NCBI GenBank assembly: GCA_004154925.1
Contig: QJNS01000170.1
Location: 106,001 to 170,000 of the forward strand
DNA from: Monosporascus cannonballus
Taxonomy: Eukaryota; Ascomycota; Sordariomycetes; Xylariales
Direction: 5' to 3'
DNA: 64,000 nt
Positions 1 to 12,772 of the stretch are shown piece after piece; position 1 is the stretch's first letter, and each line of letters begins with the position of its first letter. The position numbers and the translations under genes are program-made. A model generated the notes under the pieces. That model saw nothing but the letters and a program-made list of their open reading frames with translations. It did no database searches and was not told where the DNA came from.

Positions 1-1740
1 TAATATGGAAATTGAATTAACGAAAAAACTGGTTAAGTAAAATTTATTTAATTTCTTATTAATAAACGAAAAACAAAAAATTATAATCTTCACATTCGAT
101 CGATAATAATAACGAATATAAGGATAAAAGTAGGACAAACACGTTATTACTTAAAAGGACAAAATATAAAAAAACGGGCATTAAAGAAGAATACGACGTA
201 TCGTTATTATCATTAAAACAAAATTAAAGTAATTAAATAATAATTTAAAATAATGACTTAAAAAGTTAGAAAATCTGAATAATATATTATTATAATACCA
301 TAGATATAAGCAGCTTTTTAGAAAAATATTTGATACGAAATTATTAAAACGTAACGAATGGGATTATAACATGATTTTTAAAAAAAAATCTTCAACGAAG
401 TTTTACCTTATTTACAACTTTAACGCAAACAAATTACGCATTTTTAGAAACTATCTGGAAAATCGGTAACAGAAAGGATGGATTTGATTTTCGAAATTAT
501 TAGCAAGATATCTTTTATTTTTTATTCTTACAAAATAAAAAAAGGAAGATTTATAATTAATTATTGATAATTAAATAATATTACCGTTAAAGATCGAAGA
601 GTATAACCCGAAATTACGGAGATAAAAAACCGATATACCGAATTAAAGAATTTATAATATTTGATTTTAAAAATAAATATAACTTTATTAAGATTAAAAA
701 AATACAAATGGAAAATACCATTTAAAACGAAATACGGATTATTTAAATATTTAGTCATATTAATAGAACTTACGAACGTGCCAATAACTTTTTAACGGAT
801 AATAAAATATATGTTACGAAAATATTTCGATATTTTCGTCGTTTGCTATCTTGATAATATTTTCATTTTCTTAATAACGGAAAAAGCATATTTAAAATAC
901 GTTTATAAAATTTTTAAAGTTTTATAAAACATAAGGTAATTTATTAACGCCGAAAGAAGTTAAATTAATAAATAAGAAATGGAATATCTGAGACATATTA
1001 TTATTCTAGGACATATTAAAATAAATCTTAAAAAATCGTTATAATTTTAAAATAGCAAACGTTAATAATAATGAAGGAAATTTAGGTATTTCTTGGATTC
1101 GCCAATTATTACAGGAAATTTATTCGAAATTTTAATAAAATAATTATATCTTTAATAAAATTTACGAAAAGAAAAGTTGAAATAAACGCCAAATACGGAA
1201 AAAAGGTTTTAAAAATTAAAAAAAGTAATTATTAGTAGATTAATATTAATTATGTACGATTTAAAGAATTTTGTTAAACTAAAAATTAATATTTCGAATT
1301 ACGTATTAAACGTAATAATTGGATAACAAAATAATTAAAGTAAATTATATCTTATTATATTCTTTTTATATAAGTTACAAAAACCGTACTTAATTATAGT
1401 ATTCCAAATAAGGAATTTATAACTGTTATTATGATATTCCGAGCATTTAGGTATTTTTTAAAAGGAAGTTTATATTATGTGAAAGTGTATCCGGATTATT
1501 AAAATTTTACCCCATTTACTACGACCAGGGAATTTACCGGACGATAATTTCGTTATGCGAAAAAATTGGCGAATTTGAACTTCGTTATTTTTTATAGGAA
1601 AAATTTAGAAAATGGTAAAGCAAATACCTTATGCAAACGACTAAACCTTGACGAAAAATTAGGTAAAATTAGCTATATAATGTTCGATATTATTAAAAAA
1701 AGATATTCACGTTTACGATAAATTGCGGTAATTCGAATAG
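1..1740 (+). pseudogene. Gypsy pol fragment: reverse transcriptase and RNase H (copy G)
   Basis: RIP-dead pol. At about 836-890 the plus strand reads FVVCYLDNIFIF, the RT active-site motif YLDD with its last D changed to N. Next comes a KAYLKYVYKIFKVL-like stretch and, at about 980-1020, MEYLRHII, matching the usual CEYLGHIIS of Gypsy RT. At about 1290-1330 the frame gives SNYVLNVIIGQQN-like residues, the TDASDYAIGAVLSQ block of RNase H. Many in-frame TAA/TAG codons and small indels block translation. The Fot1-like element ends this segment at 1741. Family assignment is firm; residue detail is limited by the mutation load. Confidence 0.8.
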
Positions 1741-1742
1741 TA

Positions 1743-1787
1743 AGGCGACCCCTTCACCAACGCCCCATCTTATCAACGCGCCACCCC
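1743..1787 (+). repeat. Left terminal inverted repeat of Fot1-like element
   Basis: Complementary to 3597-3640. The first 26 bases pair with two mismatches and the block ending GCGCCACC matches after a short variable stretch. One mismatch is G/A and one C/T, as RIP would produce. Confidence 0.9.
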
Positions 1788-1859
1788 ATAACCGCGTTGC
1801 GCGTTAATCCATTTACTAATTTCTTTCTCTATAAAATACTTCTTAATAACGCTTTTAAA

Positions 1860-3536
1860 AATTGAAAAAATTACCTTTTTATTTACCAAAATCTGCGCTT
1901 TCGAACGATATACAGCTTTCGGCTTAATTCCGTACGGCGCGAACGATTAAAAAGGTAAAGCATAAAAAATCTTTACGTTCAACGTTTAAGGGCTACCAGG
2001 TTAACAAATAATATATATTACGCCGTATCTAAAATATGCCGATAAAACAACAGGTTAATAAGGTTCGTTAAAATTATTATAAATTCAAAAGGAAGCTTTA
2101 GCTTATTAGGTTATCGTATAAAGTTAATTAAGTTATGCGCTATTTTATTTACGATTTCGTTTATATGCATAACGCGTTTTAATTAATAACGGTAACCTTA
2201 AACGCCTAAGAAAAGGATAGGTAACCCGATTTTTCCGTCGCCACCTTGAAATTAGAATTTTTAAGGGTACGGCGATCGATTATAAATATTTAAATAACGT
2301 TTCGCTTTGCCGGAAGTTAAGGTTATTAAGTAAAAAAACCGATATAACGCAAATAAGATCGGAATAATAGAAAATATGGGTAAAAACTTTTTCGTTTTCG
2401 GAAAAGCCTTTAAGAAACGTATCTTTTTGAAAGATACGTCCAAAAAAAGGTGGATTATTATAATCGCGTATATTAATATTAACGGACATTCGTTATTACC
2501 TTTCGTAATCTTTAACGGCATTAACGTATAATAATAATGGTTTTCTAGTTCGGGCAATAAAGTATACGAAAGCTGGTATTTTACCACTTTAAACAACGGT
2601 TAGACGAATACCGAAATTAGCTTAAAGTGGCTTTGCGAAATTTTTATCCTTTATACCAAGCTCGAGGACCCGGACGAATAAAGGCTATTGGTAATCGACG
2701 GCCATAATAACTATACTACCAAGGAATTTATGTGGATATGCCTTTAGAACAAAATATATATCATTTTCCTACTTGCTTACGTTTTCTAAATCTTTCAGCC
2801 ATTTAATATGGGTGTATTTGCCACTTTAAAGCGGAGGCTCCGCTATTGGTTCCGCAAATGCTATTACGGGCGAATTTCCGAAGCTATTAATAAAACCGAT
2901 TTCTTTTAGGTGTTTTTGCAGGCGTAGAAAAAGGTTATAATAATTTTGAAATATATTATAAAAGGTTAAAAAATAACAGGTTTAGGTTTTATTAATAAGT
3001 TAAAAATGTTAAATAATAAGTACGTTAAAGAAAGAGGGGCGATAAAAAATATACCCGCCTCAGGTTTAATTCTTACCTTAAAACATTTTGATTTTTTTGC
3101 CCAGATGGCTGCTTTAAGTGTTAAAATACCTAAATTATATAAGGAATTAATCCGGCTCGAAAAATACCTGGTAGAAATTAATTTAACGTACGGAAATTTT
3201 ACCGTACGCCTTTTGTTCCGCAAGTTCGCCAAGGCCCTTAACGGTAAAATTACTAAGCTTTCCGCCGCCGAAATTTATAATAATTAATTAATTGCAGCCC
3301 TTAAAAAAGCGAAGCCTAAAGTACGTAAAAAGGTAAAGCCTAAGCCAAATAAGGATTTCGTAAAAATAATCTCGGTTAAGAAGGTAAAGATAGGGCTAAA
3401 AGCCCTTACGAAAAGAGGTTCCACCGTCATTCGGCGAAATTAATAGCAAAACGAGCCTTTCGAAAGCAAAAAAAAAGGGAGAAGGAAACGGATTGTATCG
3501 TTATACGTATACGTGAATTTGGAATTAATTAATTAA
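1860..3536 (+). pseudogene. Fot1/pogo-like transposase, RIP-inactivated
   Basis: DDE-family transposase relic. Visible blocks are: GTAIDYKYLNN near 2270, in the DNA-binding/linker area; a degraded NMDEKGF-type first catalytic Asp block near 2370 (ENMGKNFF, D and E altered); EISLKWLCEIF near 2620; and the second catalytic Asp block LLVIDGHNNYTTKEFMW at about 2684-2735. It continues as NIYLLFLPPHSSHVLQPLD-like sequence that is still readable. The C-terminus (about 3290-3400) is Lys-rich, with KPKPNKDFVKI resembling the DPNTKFV tail of Fot1/Pot2 proteins. TAA/TAG codons interrupt the frame, most of them explained by CAA/CAG/TGG changes. The exact start is unclear; the frame can be followed to a stop at 3534-3536. 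Confidence 0.85.
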
Positions 3537-3596
3537 GTGGTTGTTAAGATATTATTATATATACTGAAGAGTTGTGTTGGCGATAGCTTCAAAATT

Positions 3597-3640
3597 GGGT
3601 GGCGCGTTAAGGGAATGGGGCGTTGGTGAGGGGGTCGCTT
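3597..3640 (-). repeat. Right terminal inverted repeat of Fot1-like element
   Basis: Inverted partner of 1743-1787, followed directly by the TA duplication at 3641-3642. Confidence 0.9.
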
Positions 3641-3642
3641 TA

Positions 3643-3802
3643 CGTTTTAATATATATCAAAAGATCCAGCAACCTAACGATAATTTCCCAAAAAACCAAA
3701 GAATAAATAGGATATAAATTCCAAAAAAATATTAAAAAGATTTAATACGCAATATATACGAATATTAGTTGTACGGATATTTAAAGAATTACAAAGCCTT
3801 AC
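3643..3802 (+). other. Short piece of copy G pol between two insertions
   Basis: 160 bp of AT-rich element G sequence left between the Fot1-like element and the family C element. It falls in the expected integrase region but is too degraded to show motifs. Its last five bases (CTTAC) are the target site of the family C insertion. Confidence 0.6.
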
Positions 3803-3992
3803 TGTAACGGGCACAATACGTAGGTTGAACGGAGGCACGGCCCAACAAAGGTTTATATTCAAGGTGAGAAGGGAAAGGGAGAAATAGCTAGCCACCAGCG
3901 AGGTAACTGCTCCTTATATACATATGGGTAAGTTCGGGCTAAGAAGTTCGCTCCGTAAGCCCGAGCTGCCCTATAGGTTTTAGCCTATAATA
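3803..3992 (-). repeat. 3' LTR of family C copy 1
   Basis: 190 bp, nearly identical to 9014-9203 and to 59091-59280. Differences are mostly C/T and G/A. Confidence 0.92.
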
Positions 3993-4099
3993 TCACCTCT
4001 TTTCTCGCCTTTAGGGAATAACGAGATTACGGCGAAGCGGCGACAGCTTTGCTTATACCTTTGTCCTTTTATCTTTATTTGTACTTTTACGTTTTCGCC

Positions 4100-7000
4100 G
4101 ACCCCGTTTCCGTTTCCGAATAACCTTTCGAAATTACTATATAAATTTTATACCGGTTCGGCATAACCTGCCTATTTTACGAATAATCTTTTTCGATAAT
4201 TATAATTTATGTACTTATTTTCGGCCTTTAATATATATTTTATTATATATTCTTTTTTTAATAATATCGGTAATAATTAATTATTATTTAATATTTAATT
4301 AAGAAATAGATTTTTTTATTATTAACTTTAAAAAGTTTACGTCGAATTTCGAATATATTTCTGACGGTATATTTAATTTTACGGTATTATACGGCGTAAT
4401 TACCGTAGTTTTATATTTAATATATATTTAAAATAACTGTTTAAATAATTATAAAATAATTACGTTTTTTAAATTTAATTATATTTAATTGTTTAATTCG
4501 AAATATAATATTGATTTCCTAAAGATATTAATTAATTATTTTATTTAGGCCTAAATTAACATTATAATAATTTATATAAATTTTATATTTTTTCGTAATT
4601 TTTTAATTAAATTAATAATTTTTTTATTTTGGAAATTAAATAAGAAATTATCGGTATTTTGTTAATAAGTTTTATATTATATTTATAAATTAAAAAAAAG
4701 TTTATTATTAACGAAAAATTTTTATCGTTAAAAGTTAATTATATTGCCGGGAAAAGCTTAACTTAATTATATTACACGTAACTTATAAAATAACGAAAAT
4801 ATGCAAAAACTTTTTAATTAATTTTTCCCCTAATTTTGTCCGTTTAAAAATAAAAAAATATGTTAAGTTATTATTATATATTTATTAGGTCGCATAAATA
4901 AATCCAGAATTTATTCGTTTAATTATTTTTTTTAAATATTAATGTTAAAGAAAATTATAATATTTTTAATATTAAGTAATAAAACGTTAAATGTACGTTT
5001 CCGTATTAATATTAAATACTAATTTTAAAATAACCGTTTTTATTAAATGCTTATAAAATATTATAAAAAAATAAGGATTTCTTTTTTGTTTTACCGGTAA
5101 ATCGATTATAAAGTTTACCGAAAAATATAAATAAAATCGGTTTAGAATAACTAAGGACCGTAAGAACCTTTTTTCATTTTTTTATACGTATAATTTATTA
5201 TGTACGTTATAATTACGGCAAAAACGGCATATATTTTAAGTTTGTTCCAGGTAATAATTATTACAGATTAATATTATTAATATTACGTTTTTTTTAAAAA
5301 GCCGATAATATAGAAATCGTATTTCCGTTAGGTTCATAATATTCGGAACGGTTTTTAAATAAGGACTTAAGTACGTTTTTTAAATTACAAACGATTTTTG
5401 AAATCGAAAAAATATTCCGTTGTAAAAGCTTTTACCGTATTTATAATTAAGGGAAAATTATGTAATTTCTGGGCTACGGCGGCGTATGCCATATTTAAGG
5501 TTTTACTTTTAATAACTTTTAAGTCCTATATTTTTTAAAGGTTTTTTCGAAAAATATTTTTTGCCGGAAAATATAATTAGTTATTCGTTATTATTTCGTT
5601 TTAGATAAATTGCGGCTATTAGGATTTTTTGGATCCGTATTAATTTATTAAATAATTATTTTTTCTGAATTTACCGGGCTATCCGCTTTTTAAATTTAAT
5701 ATTTTTTTCGCCCCGAAATACGGTTTATAATTTATAAAATATAATATTAAATGAATTTATTAACTTATTAAAATAATATTTAAGTATGAAATTAAAAGCA
5801 AATAGGAAACCGGTTTATCGAATTTACTTTTTAATAAATTCGTAAATATTTATAAAATATTAAAAATTCGTATAATTTATTAAGATTACAAAAGGGTTAA
5901 TTAATTTTTAAAGTTTTTTTATTCCGTTAACGTTTTAATAATAATTAATAACTTTTTATTGTATATTTCGTAATTATATTTAGCTAATAATAATATTTTT
6001 TAAAAAATACATAATTAGTCGTAAACGTTTTAATAAATCGAATTAGGATAAATATTTTTCAACTGTTTAACCGGAATAATTTGCCTTTATTACCGTTTTT
6101 TGAGAGGTTTTAACATGTAAAAATAAATATTATAATAAAAAGTTTTTTAATTTAGTTGAAAATCTGTTATTTTTGATTTTTTTAGCGGAAAGGGGTTTTT
6201 TTTTAGTTAATCGTAAAAGGGGAACCGTTATCCCGTTAAAATCTTTTATAAATATTCGGTAAAAGTTGGCGAACCCGATAAAGTTTTTAACCTTTTTTAC
6301 GTTAGTAAAGGCCTTTTATTCTTGAATAACGGCTATTTTTTTAAAATTAATTTTTAAGCTTATATTTATTTCGGTAATAAATTTTAAGTACTTTGATTTT
6401 TGGATTACGAATTTATATTTATCTGGGTCCAGTTTTAATTTTGCTTTTGCCAAACGGCAAAATATCAATTTAACCTTAGTTATATAGTTAATTCGAAAAC
6501 CGGATACATAAATTTATATATATAAAGCAAAAGTTATTAAAATAAAGTTTTAACATAATATTAATATAACGTTAAAAGGTAACCGATGTATTATTAAGGC
6601 CGAATAAGCATATTAATTATTTAAAAAATCCAAGACGTATACGGAACGTAATTTTTTATTCGTTTCTTTAACGGATATATAGTCGGTAAAAGGCCGTTCG
6701 AACGTCGAATTTCGTAAATTACCGGGTTTATAATAAGGTTCGTAACGTTTCCTTTATTAACAGAAAAAGATAACGGTTTTGTTTCGTAATTTTATTTAAT
6801 TTTTTATAATTTACGTAAAACCGTAAACCCCCGTTAAACTTTTATATAAATAATACCGGGGTATTTATAAAAAAATTATTAATTTAAATTTAATTTTTGT
6901 TGAATAAGTTTGTAAATATCTTATATAAAACCAATAATTTTTTTTAATATCTTATATAAAAGTTTTTATAAAATTATTTTTTTAACCCGAAATATTAATT

Positions 7001-8850
7001 TCCAGATTTATTATAACATTATTATTATTATAATAACATAATAATAATAAATTTTCGTTATTTATAAAAAGGTTTCGGAATTTCCGTACCTTTTTAAGAA
7101 AACGTTCCGTTATATCTTTAAAAATTAATTATGGTTTTATTTTCACGGCTTTATTAATACCTCTTATAAATATTGCAAATGATTATATTTTATTTTTCTT
7201 ACGGCGGTTTAACCGCGTTATTACCGTTAAAATTATAGCAGTTATTAAGTAAGTTTCTTTATATTTTTATAACCGCCTTTTTAGGCGGTCCTTAAATTCT
7301 TTATCGAACCATTTTTTTCGCGTAATATAGGCGCGGTAACGTTATTTGCAAACCGGATAAACCGTTATTTCGCCTTATATATAATATTATTATATTTTAT
7401 TTAAAGAATTTCCAAAATAAAAAGATAAAATAAATTTTTAGTTACGTATTTTTAAATTTGTTTTAGGTAATTATCCAAATTTACGTTAATATAAATAATT
7501 TTTCGGATTACGGTTATTATAAATTCGTTATTTTCCGTTAATTTTAACCGATAAAATATAATAAATATATATTATAATTTCAAACGGCGGATTAACTATT
7601 AATTAAACGCGAAATACTAAATATATTTATTATCGATTAGAACGTTTATATACATAATATTATTAATTAAGGCGTCCAATATAAAAAAGATATTATTTAA
7701 TTTATTATTAATTATCTGTAACTTTCTTTATTATATCTTTTTTTATTAGCGATTTTTAATAAAGGTTATTTTTTTAAAATTTTTATTATTTAAATCGTTA
7801 TTTCCGTTAATAACATCTTATAAGCTTATTACCGTAACCTCCGTTTTAACCGGACGAAACCGTTTTGCAGATTTATATTTAAGATATTTTTAATTCGAAT
7901 AACTTGTGGCGGCATAACGGAAATATTGTTTTTTTTATTTCCGAGCTTTTCTTTCGTTATCAGAAAGTTATTTCGTATAAAGCCGGTTATCCAAACTTTT
8001 TTCCGAGCCGCCTCCGGATTAAATTTTTCGATTACCCCGTTATTAGTCCATAAGCTTGGAGATTAACGTGGTTAATTATACGACGTTTATTATAAATATA
8101 TTCCCTTAAGTATTTATTATTTAAGTTAATTTATTAATTTGGCCGATATATTATTATTAATTAATTATTCCGCTTTTTTTATTAAAATATTAAGTTATTA
8201 TTTTCTTTGCTTATATCATAATTAGGTAAAACCTTAAAACGATTAATTATTTTTTTATTTTGCATATTTAATGGTTATAATCGTCGTAAAACATATTTTT
8301 CGTAATTAACGCGTTATAAAATTATATATTAATATTAGCGTTTAAACAAATTACTTTTTTATATAAAAAAGGAAATTATCGACGTCGAAATCGTTTCGTA
8401 ATTTTTTTATTTTGAATTAATAACTAAATTATAATTATCTTTCAGTAAATATAAATATTATAATACTTAAGCAAATTATTATAAAAAAGTCGGAAATAAA
8501 CCGGTTTTTCTTTATTTTCGTACAAAATATAACAAAAAATAAACGGGACGTTTTTCTTTTTATTTTATGAAAGCTATTTTATAGGTTTACGATTTGCTTT
8601 TGCAAACGCGTTATTAAATAATAGGCTTATCGTAGGTTTTTAATGAGGCAAGTTTTATTTTATAAAGGTTTTTTTTTGTTTTCGTAAAAAGGTATTTTTT
8701 TATTTTTATTATCCAGTTAAGCAAGTTATTTATCGTTTCGTTACGGTTAAAAACTAACTTGGCAAATTCCTTTTGCTATATATTAAGTTTTTAAAGCATA
8801 TTTATAAGTAATTAATATTATAAGTTTTCCTTAATCGTTCCGGACGAGGT
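4100..8850 (-). pseudogene. gag-pol of family C Gypsy element, RIP-inactivated
   Basis: On the minus strand at about 6200-6480 the translation reads KLKLDPDKYKFVIQKSKYL and then [15 protein letters not shown], the end of a Gypsy RT domain (usual forms LDPKKCEF...KYLGFI and FLGFANFYRRFI). It is followed by PLLRLTKKK. This fixes the strand and the order: gag and protease to the right, RNase H and integrase to the left. Stops occur mainly at former Gln/Trp codons. Domain limits outside RT are inferred from the standard Gypsy order rather than read. Confidence 0.75.
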
Positions 8851-9013
8851 TGATGCTATGGGTTCGCCTATAGTTTTGTCGGTTATATTACCTTATAACT
8901 ACCTTGCTATAAGACATTTTTTGGCTTATTATTCGTAGCCAGGGTATTCTTGGGAAGCGTTTCGTTTTTATTTAATTTTCTGGAAACTATAATAAGTTGT
9001 AACCTTAAATATA

Positions 9014-9203
9014 TGTAACGGGTATAATATGTAGGTTGAACGGAGGTACGGCCCAACAAAGGTTTATATTTAAGGTAAGGAGGGAAAAGGAAAAACAGCT
9101 AGCCACCAGCGAGGTGGCTGCTCCCTATATACATATGGGTAAGCTCGGGCTAAGGAGCTCGCTCTGTAAGCCCGAGCTGCCCTATAGGCTCTAGCCTGTA
9201 ACA
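9014..9203 (-). repeat. 5' LTR of family C copy 1
   Basis: 190 bp partner of 3803-3992, ending TAACA just before the CTTAC duplication. Confidence 0.92.
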
Positions 9204-9208
9204 CTTAC

Positions 9209-10350
9209 AACGGCTTTAATATATATATTTTTTCTGAAAATAATATTAACGGTATTAAAAATTATACAGCACTACGATATTTCCGCCGAAACAAAGATTT
9301 AACAATCTAAGTTATACGGAAAATTATAATTATTATTAATTATAAAACGTCCATAATGTTTAATTATATTCGACTTTATTACTACACTTTTGATATTAAA
9401 AATTCCAGTTATAAAAATATATTATAAAAATATTTTCGTAATTATTAATCCATTTACGAAATTGTTTTATTTCTTATTATATTACAAAAATATACCCGCC
9501 AAATAAATGGCATATATTTTTTAAACATATATATAATATATACGGATTATTAATGGCAATTACTTTAAATAAAAAATCGATATTCGTATTTAAATTTTAA
9601 CAAGGCCTAATAATATAGATTAACTTTAAGTACAAATTATCTAGCATATTTACATCTTAAATAAATAAATAAATAAAATTAATAAATTAAGTTTTCAAAT
9701 TTTCTTTACGGTATTATATTAATTATAAATAAAATACTGAAGTAAAGAAATTAATAATTAGAAAAATATACAAATAATAGTAATCTACGCATATTTTGAT
9801 TTTATTTCAGAAATATATAAAAAAATACGTAACGATAATTCAATTAATAATAAACTAATCTTTATATTAAAATATTTACGATGATTATACCAGGCAATGA
9901 AAATAAAATTAGAATTCGTACGAAATTATATAAATAAATACTATAACTAAATAAAATTAAAGGGATTAATTTTCGAAAAAAAGAAATATTTTTATAAAAA
10001 ATATTTAAAGAAATAACCTAATAAAAGGCTTGAAATTATATATATCGGTCCATATAAAACTATTAAAAAATCTTAAAAAAATAATTATTAATTAAACTCT
10101 TTATCAAAAGTTAAATTTTATTTAATTCTTTACGTTTTTCATTCGAATTAATAGTAAATATAATTAAGGTATATACGGTTTAAAACGATATGGAAGTAAA
10201 AAACGAAAAAATATACGAAATAAAGAAAATTTTCGGTATGCGAAAATAAAACGGATTTACATAGTATCTAATTAAATAAAAAAAGCACCCGGATTTCGAA
10301 AATACCTAGGAACCCGTTAAAAATCTTATTGGCGCTCAGCGCCTATTAAA
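9209..10350 (+). pseudogene. Gypsy integrase C-terminus and chromodomain (copy G)
   Basis: Continuation of copy G pol after the family C insertion. At about 9975-10115 the plus strand gives KYFYKKYLKK, then KRLEIIYIGPYKTIKKS and a LELP...FHVS-like tail, the usual end of a Gypsy integrase (KLDYKYIGPFKI...HPVFHVSLL). At about 10283-10345 it reads HPDFENT, then EPVKNLIGAQRLLKNFY after one stop at the Trp position. This matches a chromodomain C-terminus (YPDSENTWEPAENL). A chromodomain guides integration into modified chromatin in related elements. The frame is broken by stops throughout. Confidence 0.8.
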
Positions 10351-10920
10351 GAACTTTTACCAGCAATAACAGGCGCGTCCCAGTTAATAACCGACCAATT
10401 AATAATCGGAATATCGGGCCAATCGGCCGCGGTTTACGTTAACGTAATAACCGTAACGGCAGCCTTTAATTGTTTTTATTTCTTTTCGAAACGCTTAAAC
10501 CTTTCCATAACCTTCGTATTTTTAATACCTCGACGAAATATCTCGATATTACGGTTACGAAAAAGTTTTTTTTGTTTGCGCAAACGGCTTAAACGGTCAA
10601 ATAATTTATTTAAACGTTATTAAGTTTTTAATAATTTCTTTTTAGTAATACGTTTTTCCAGTTTTAAACGGTTTTTTTCCGTAATAAATTTATTATATTT
10701 ACATTTAGAAGGATTAAAAAAATTACATAAACTTCCGCACATAATATAATGTATATATTTTCCTGAATTATAAAAAATTTTACAAATTTTATTTTCAAAT
10801 TTGTAACGCAAATAAGCAAGATTTAATAATATGGTAAAATTAAGGCGATTAATATACTTTTAAAAAAATTTAAACGTTAATACTTTTACGAAAACGGCAT
10901 TTTTCGATACGACCCGACAT
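10325..10920 (-). pseudogene. Conserved antisense ORF of family A (copy G), RIP-damaged
   Basis: Runs opposite to pol, between the chromodomain and the 3' LTR. A start ATG at 10920 gives MSGRIEKCRFRKSIN, like the N-termini in copies A, B and E (M..RI.....R). The middle is Cys-containing and basic (residues CGSLCNFFNPSKCKYNKF, about 10740-10690), followed by a Lys/Arg-rich helical stretch. The stop TAA (10325-10327) lies within the chromodomain LIGA codons. Frame changes and stops make it inactive here. Function unknown; see the copies at 13658, 32529 and 42340. Confidence 0.6.
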
Positions 10921-11012
10921 AATAAATTTAAAAAAAGGAAAGTTACTTATTAAAAGCGGACAAACGAATAATTTGATCTTTAAAGACAAATATCTTGGAA
11001 AAGGAGAAATTA

Positions 11013-11442
11013 TATTATAACTTAACGACCTTAGCCTTTTACGGACGATCGGGCCCTTAGGAAAATCCAGCCCCGACTTACGCTAAAAAGTCATATAACC
11101 GGCTTAATAGATTTAAATGCTATTATTAGCTTAAGGACCTTAAGCTAGTTAAGCTAGAAAAAGCTTAAAAGAGCTTAAAAGGATTTAATTAACTAAATAA
11201 CTTTAAGCCAGTCCAAAATACCTTAAACCGGAATAAGATATATACTTTTATTATTTCCATAGTTTAAATAACATTAACTTGCAATACTTATTAATACTAA
11301 TCATTTGCAATACAACTTCTGCACCTTGGTATTAAGAGACATCCCTAAGTTATCTTATTGCTGCAGAGTTCCACAATATTCCTGCTAACATAAACCCGTA
11401 TAACTAAGGTTTAATGATTGGTTAAACCGCCTAGCCGTCATT
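11013..11442 (+). repeat. 3' LTR of copy G (family A, inverted relative to copies A, B and E)
   Basis: Reads as the reverse complement of the LTRs at 32064 and 41796 and ends GCCTAGCCGTCAT. The outer (right) part, about 11330-11442, is close to the unmutated sequence; the inner part is AT-degraded and differs in its variable middle. Confidence 0.85.
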
Positions 11443-12772
11443 ATTAACTTTTTTACGGATCAATATTACGCTTTATCTATTTTATTATTTCTATTTAATT
11501 TAGAAAAGTTAAATTCATTTTTATCTATACGTATAATACGGTAATAAATAAACTTTCTTTATTTATTATATGCTGGATATTTTTATCGTCCATATTATGC
11601 GGTATACATTTTATTATATCGAATAAGAATTTCGGAATAAATATTGTTTTATTTATTTTTAGTATTTTCTTAATTATTTTTAAAGCGTATTATTATTTTT
11701 AACGTTTTTTAGGCCAGTTTCTAAATTTTTCGTATTCCGCGTTGGACTTTTTATTATAATAACCTTATTTTCTACTGAGCTCGAATTATATTAATACTTT
11801 TATTGGTTTTTTTAATTATTCCTAATTCTTTCGATATATATATCTAATTATTTTATTATAATTCTTTCATCTTTTTGTAAATGCTTTAATAATATCTTAA
11901 TTTACCGTAGTAATTATATTTAACTTGAATTTTATTTTTATGTTAAACTGTTTCGAATTTTATAGATCTCGATGTTATAGTATTAGATATAAAATAATAT
12001 ATTGCGCTTTTTTCCTAGTTTAGCGATTGGCTTTCGTATTTTAAAATGTATTATTTGTTTATACGGCGTTTGTACAATTTGGTATTAATTTTGATAATTT
12101 CCGTAATATAACGCTTTAACGTTCCGACATTTGAAAATTTAATAAATTTGTTTTTAATGTTCTTTTTTAATATTTGGTATAATATACCAATATAAGTATT
12201 TTTGTTATTGTCGTTTTATTCCGTTTTAGTTATAAGGGTTTTAAATATTAATGCAAATTTCCAAATTAATTTTTTTGTGTAATTCAAAAATTTATTATGC
12301 GGTAATATCTGTTTTATCGAGATTTTTCAAATTAAATTTTAGTTTCTTTTCGAAATTAATGTAAATGCGAAAAAGGTTTCGAATAAAGTGTTTTGGTTAG
12401 TTTTGATATGCTTTAAGTAATTTCTTATAATAGGTTTAAATTAATTAATAACGTTGTTCGTTAAAATTTTATAATAGCGAAAACTTTATTTGCCGGTTTT
12501 TCGAATTCTCAGAATTTGAAGTATATTTTTGCTTAAGTAAAGAAATTTTACATATTACTCTTTTATTATAAAGTAAAGGTTTTTAAAACTTAAGTTTCGG
12601 TAAATTTGTTCGTATTGGATTGAGTCTAAATCTTTGTATTTAAAATTTTAATTTTAGATTTTATATCGAAGTCAAATTTCTATTTAAAAGGCAATTTCTT
12701 ATTTATCGATCGATATAATAATTAAAGATATTATTCAGAATATAATGTTACTATTAAAAAACGCTTATTGTA
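11443..12772 (-). pseudogene. RIP-degraded 5' internal part of an LTR element, probably gag
   Basis: AT-rich, with no intact ORF. The 60 bases next to the LTR at 12773 resemble the equivalent gag-side sequence of copy A (TATTATTCAGAAT... then CTATTAAA), so this is the minus-strand 5' interior of another element. Long minus-strand frames with few stops run from about 12700 down to 11900; pieces such as TLKRYITEIIKINTKLYK look like a gag helix, but I cannot match them to the family A gag. It is cut at 11443 by the end of copy G. Confidence 0.4.

Larger units (their letters stand above)
1743..3640 (+). mobile_element. Fot1/pogo-like (Tc1-mariner superfamily) DNA transposon, about 1.9 kb
   Basis: Cut-and-paste DNA transposon bounded by roughly 44-45 bp terminal inverted repeats that start A(G/A)GCGACCCC. 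It is flanked on both sides by TA (1741-1742 and 3641-3642), the target duplication typical of this superfamily. The 1898 bp length fits the Fot1/Pot2 group (about 1.9 kb). It interrupts the pol gene of copy G and encodes a transposase relic on the plus strand. It cannot move on its own because the transposase carries stops. Confidence 0.9.
3803..9203 (-). mobile_element. Gypsy retrotransposon, family C copy 1, complete but RIP-inactivated (5401 bp)
   Basis: Both LTRs are 190 bp (3803-3992 and 9014-9203), start TGTAACGGG and end TAATA/TAACA. The five bases outside each end are identical (CTTAC at 3798-3802 and 9204-9208), a perfect target-site duplication. Coding is on the minus strand, so the right LTR is the 5' LTR. 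A purine-rich tract (GAGAAAAGAGGTGA, minus strand, about 3993-4009) abuts the left LTR and fits the polypurine primer site of the 3' end. The interior is strongly AT-rich with dense stops, while the LTRs remain GC-richer and well conserved. Confidence 0.92.
1..11442 (+). mobile_element. Gypsy (Ty3) retrotransposon, family A copy G, 5'-truncated by window edge, nested insertions
   Basis: Plus-strand chromodomain Gypsy element broken by two later insertions. Reading 1-1740, 3643-3802 and 9209-11442 as one unit gives RT, RNase H, integrase C-terminus, chromodomain and 3' LTR in the expected order. The distance from the RT active site (about 850) to the chromodomain end (about 10310), minus the two insertions, is about 2.15 kb. 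That agrees with about 2.19 kb for the same two landmarks in uninterrupted copy B. From copy B, about 2.8 kb of the 5' part should lie left of the window. All frames carry TAA/TAG stops at former Gln/Trp codons, the mark of RIP. Confidence 0.85.

Noticed and set aside
2261..2596. 111-codon minus-strand ORF
   Set aside because: Antisense shadow of the Fot1-like transposase read on the plus strand.
12174..12190. 17-bp palindrome TTGGTATA-A-TATACCAA
   Set aside because: Expected by chance in very AT-rich DNA; no second copy seen.
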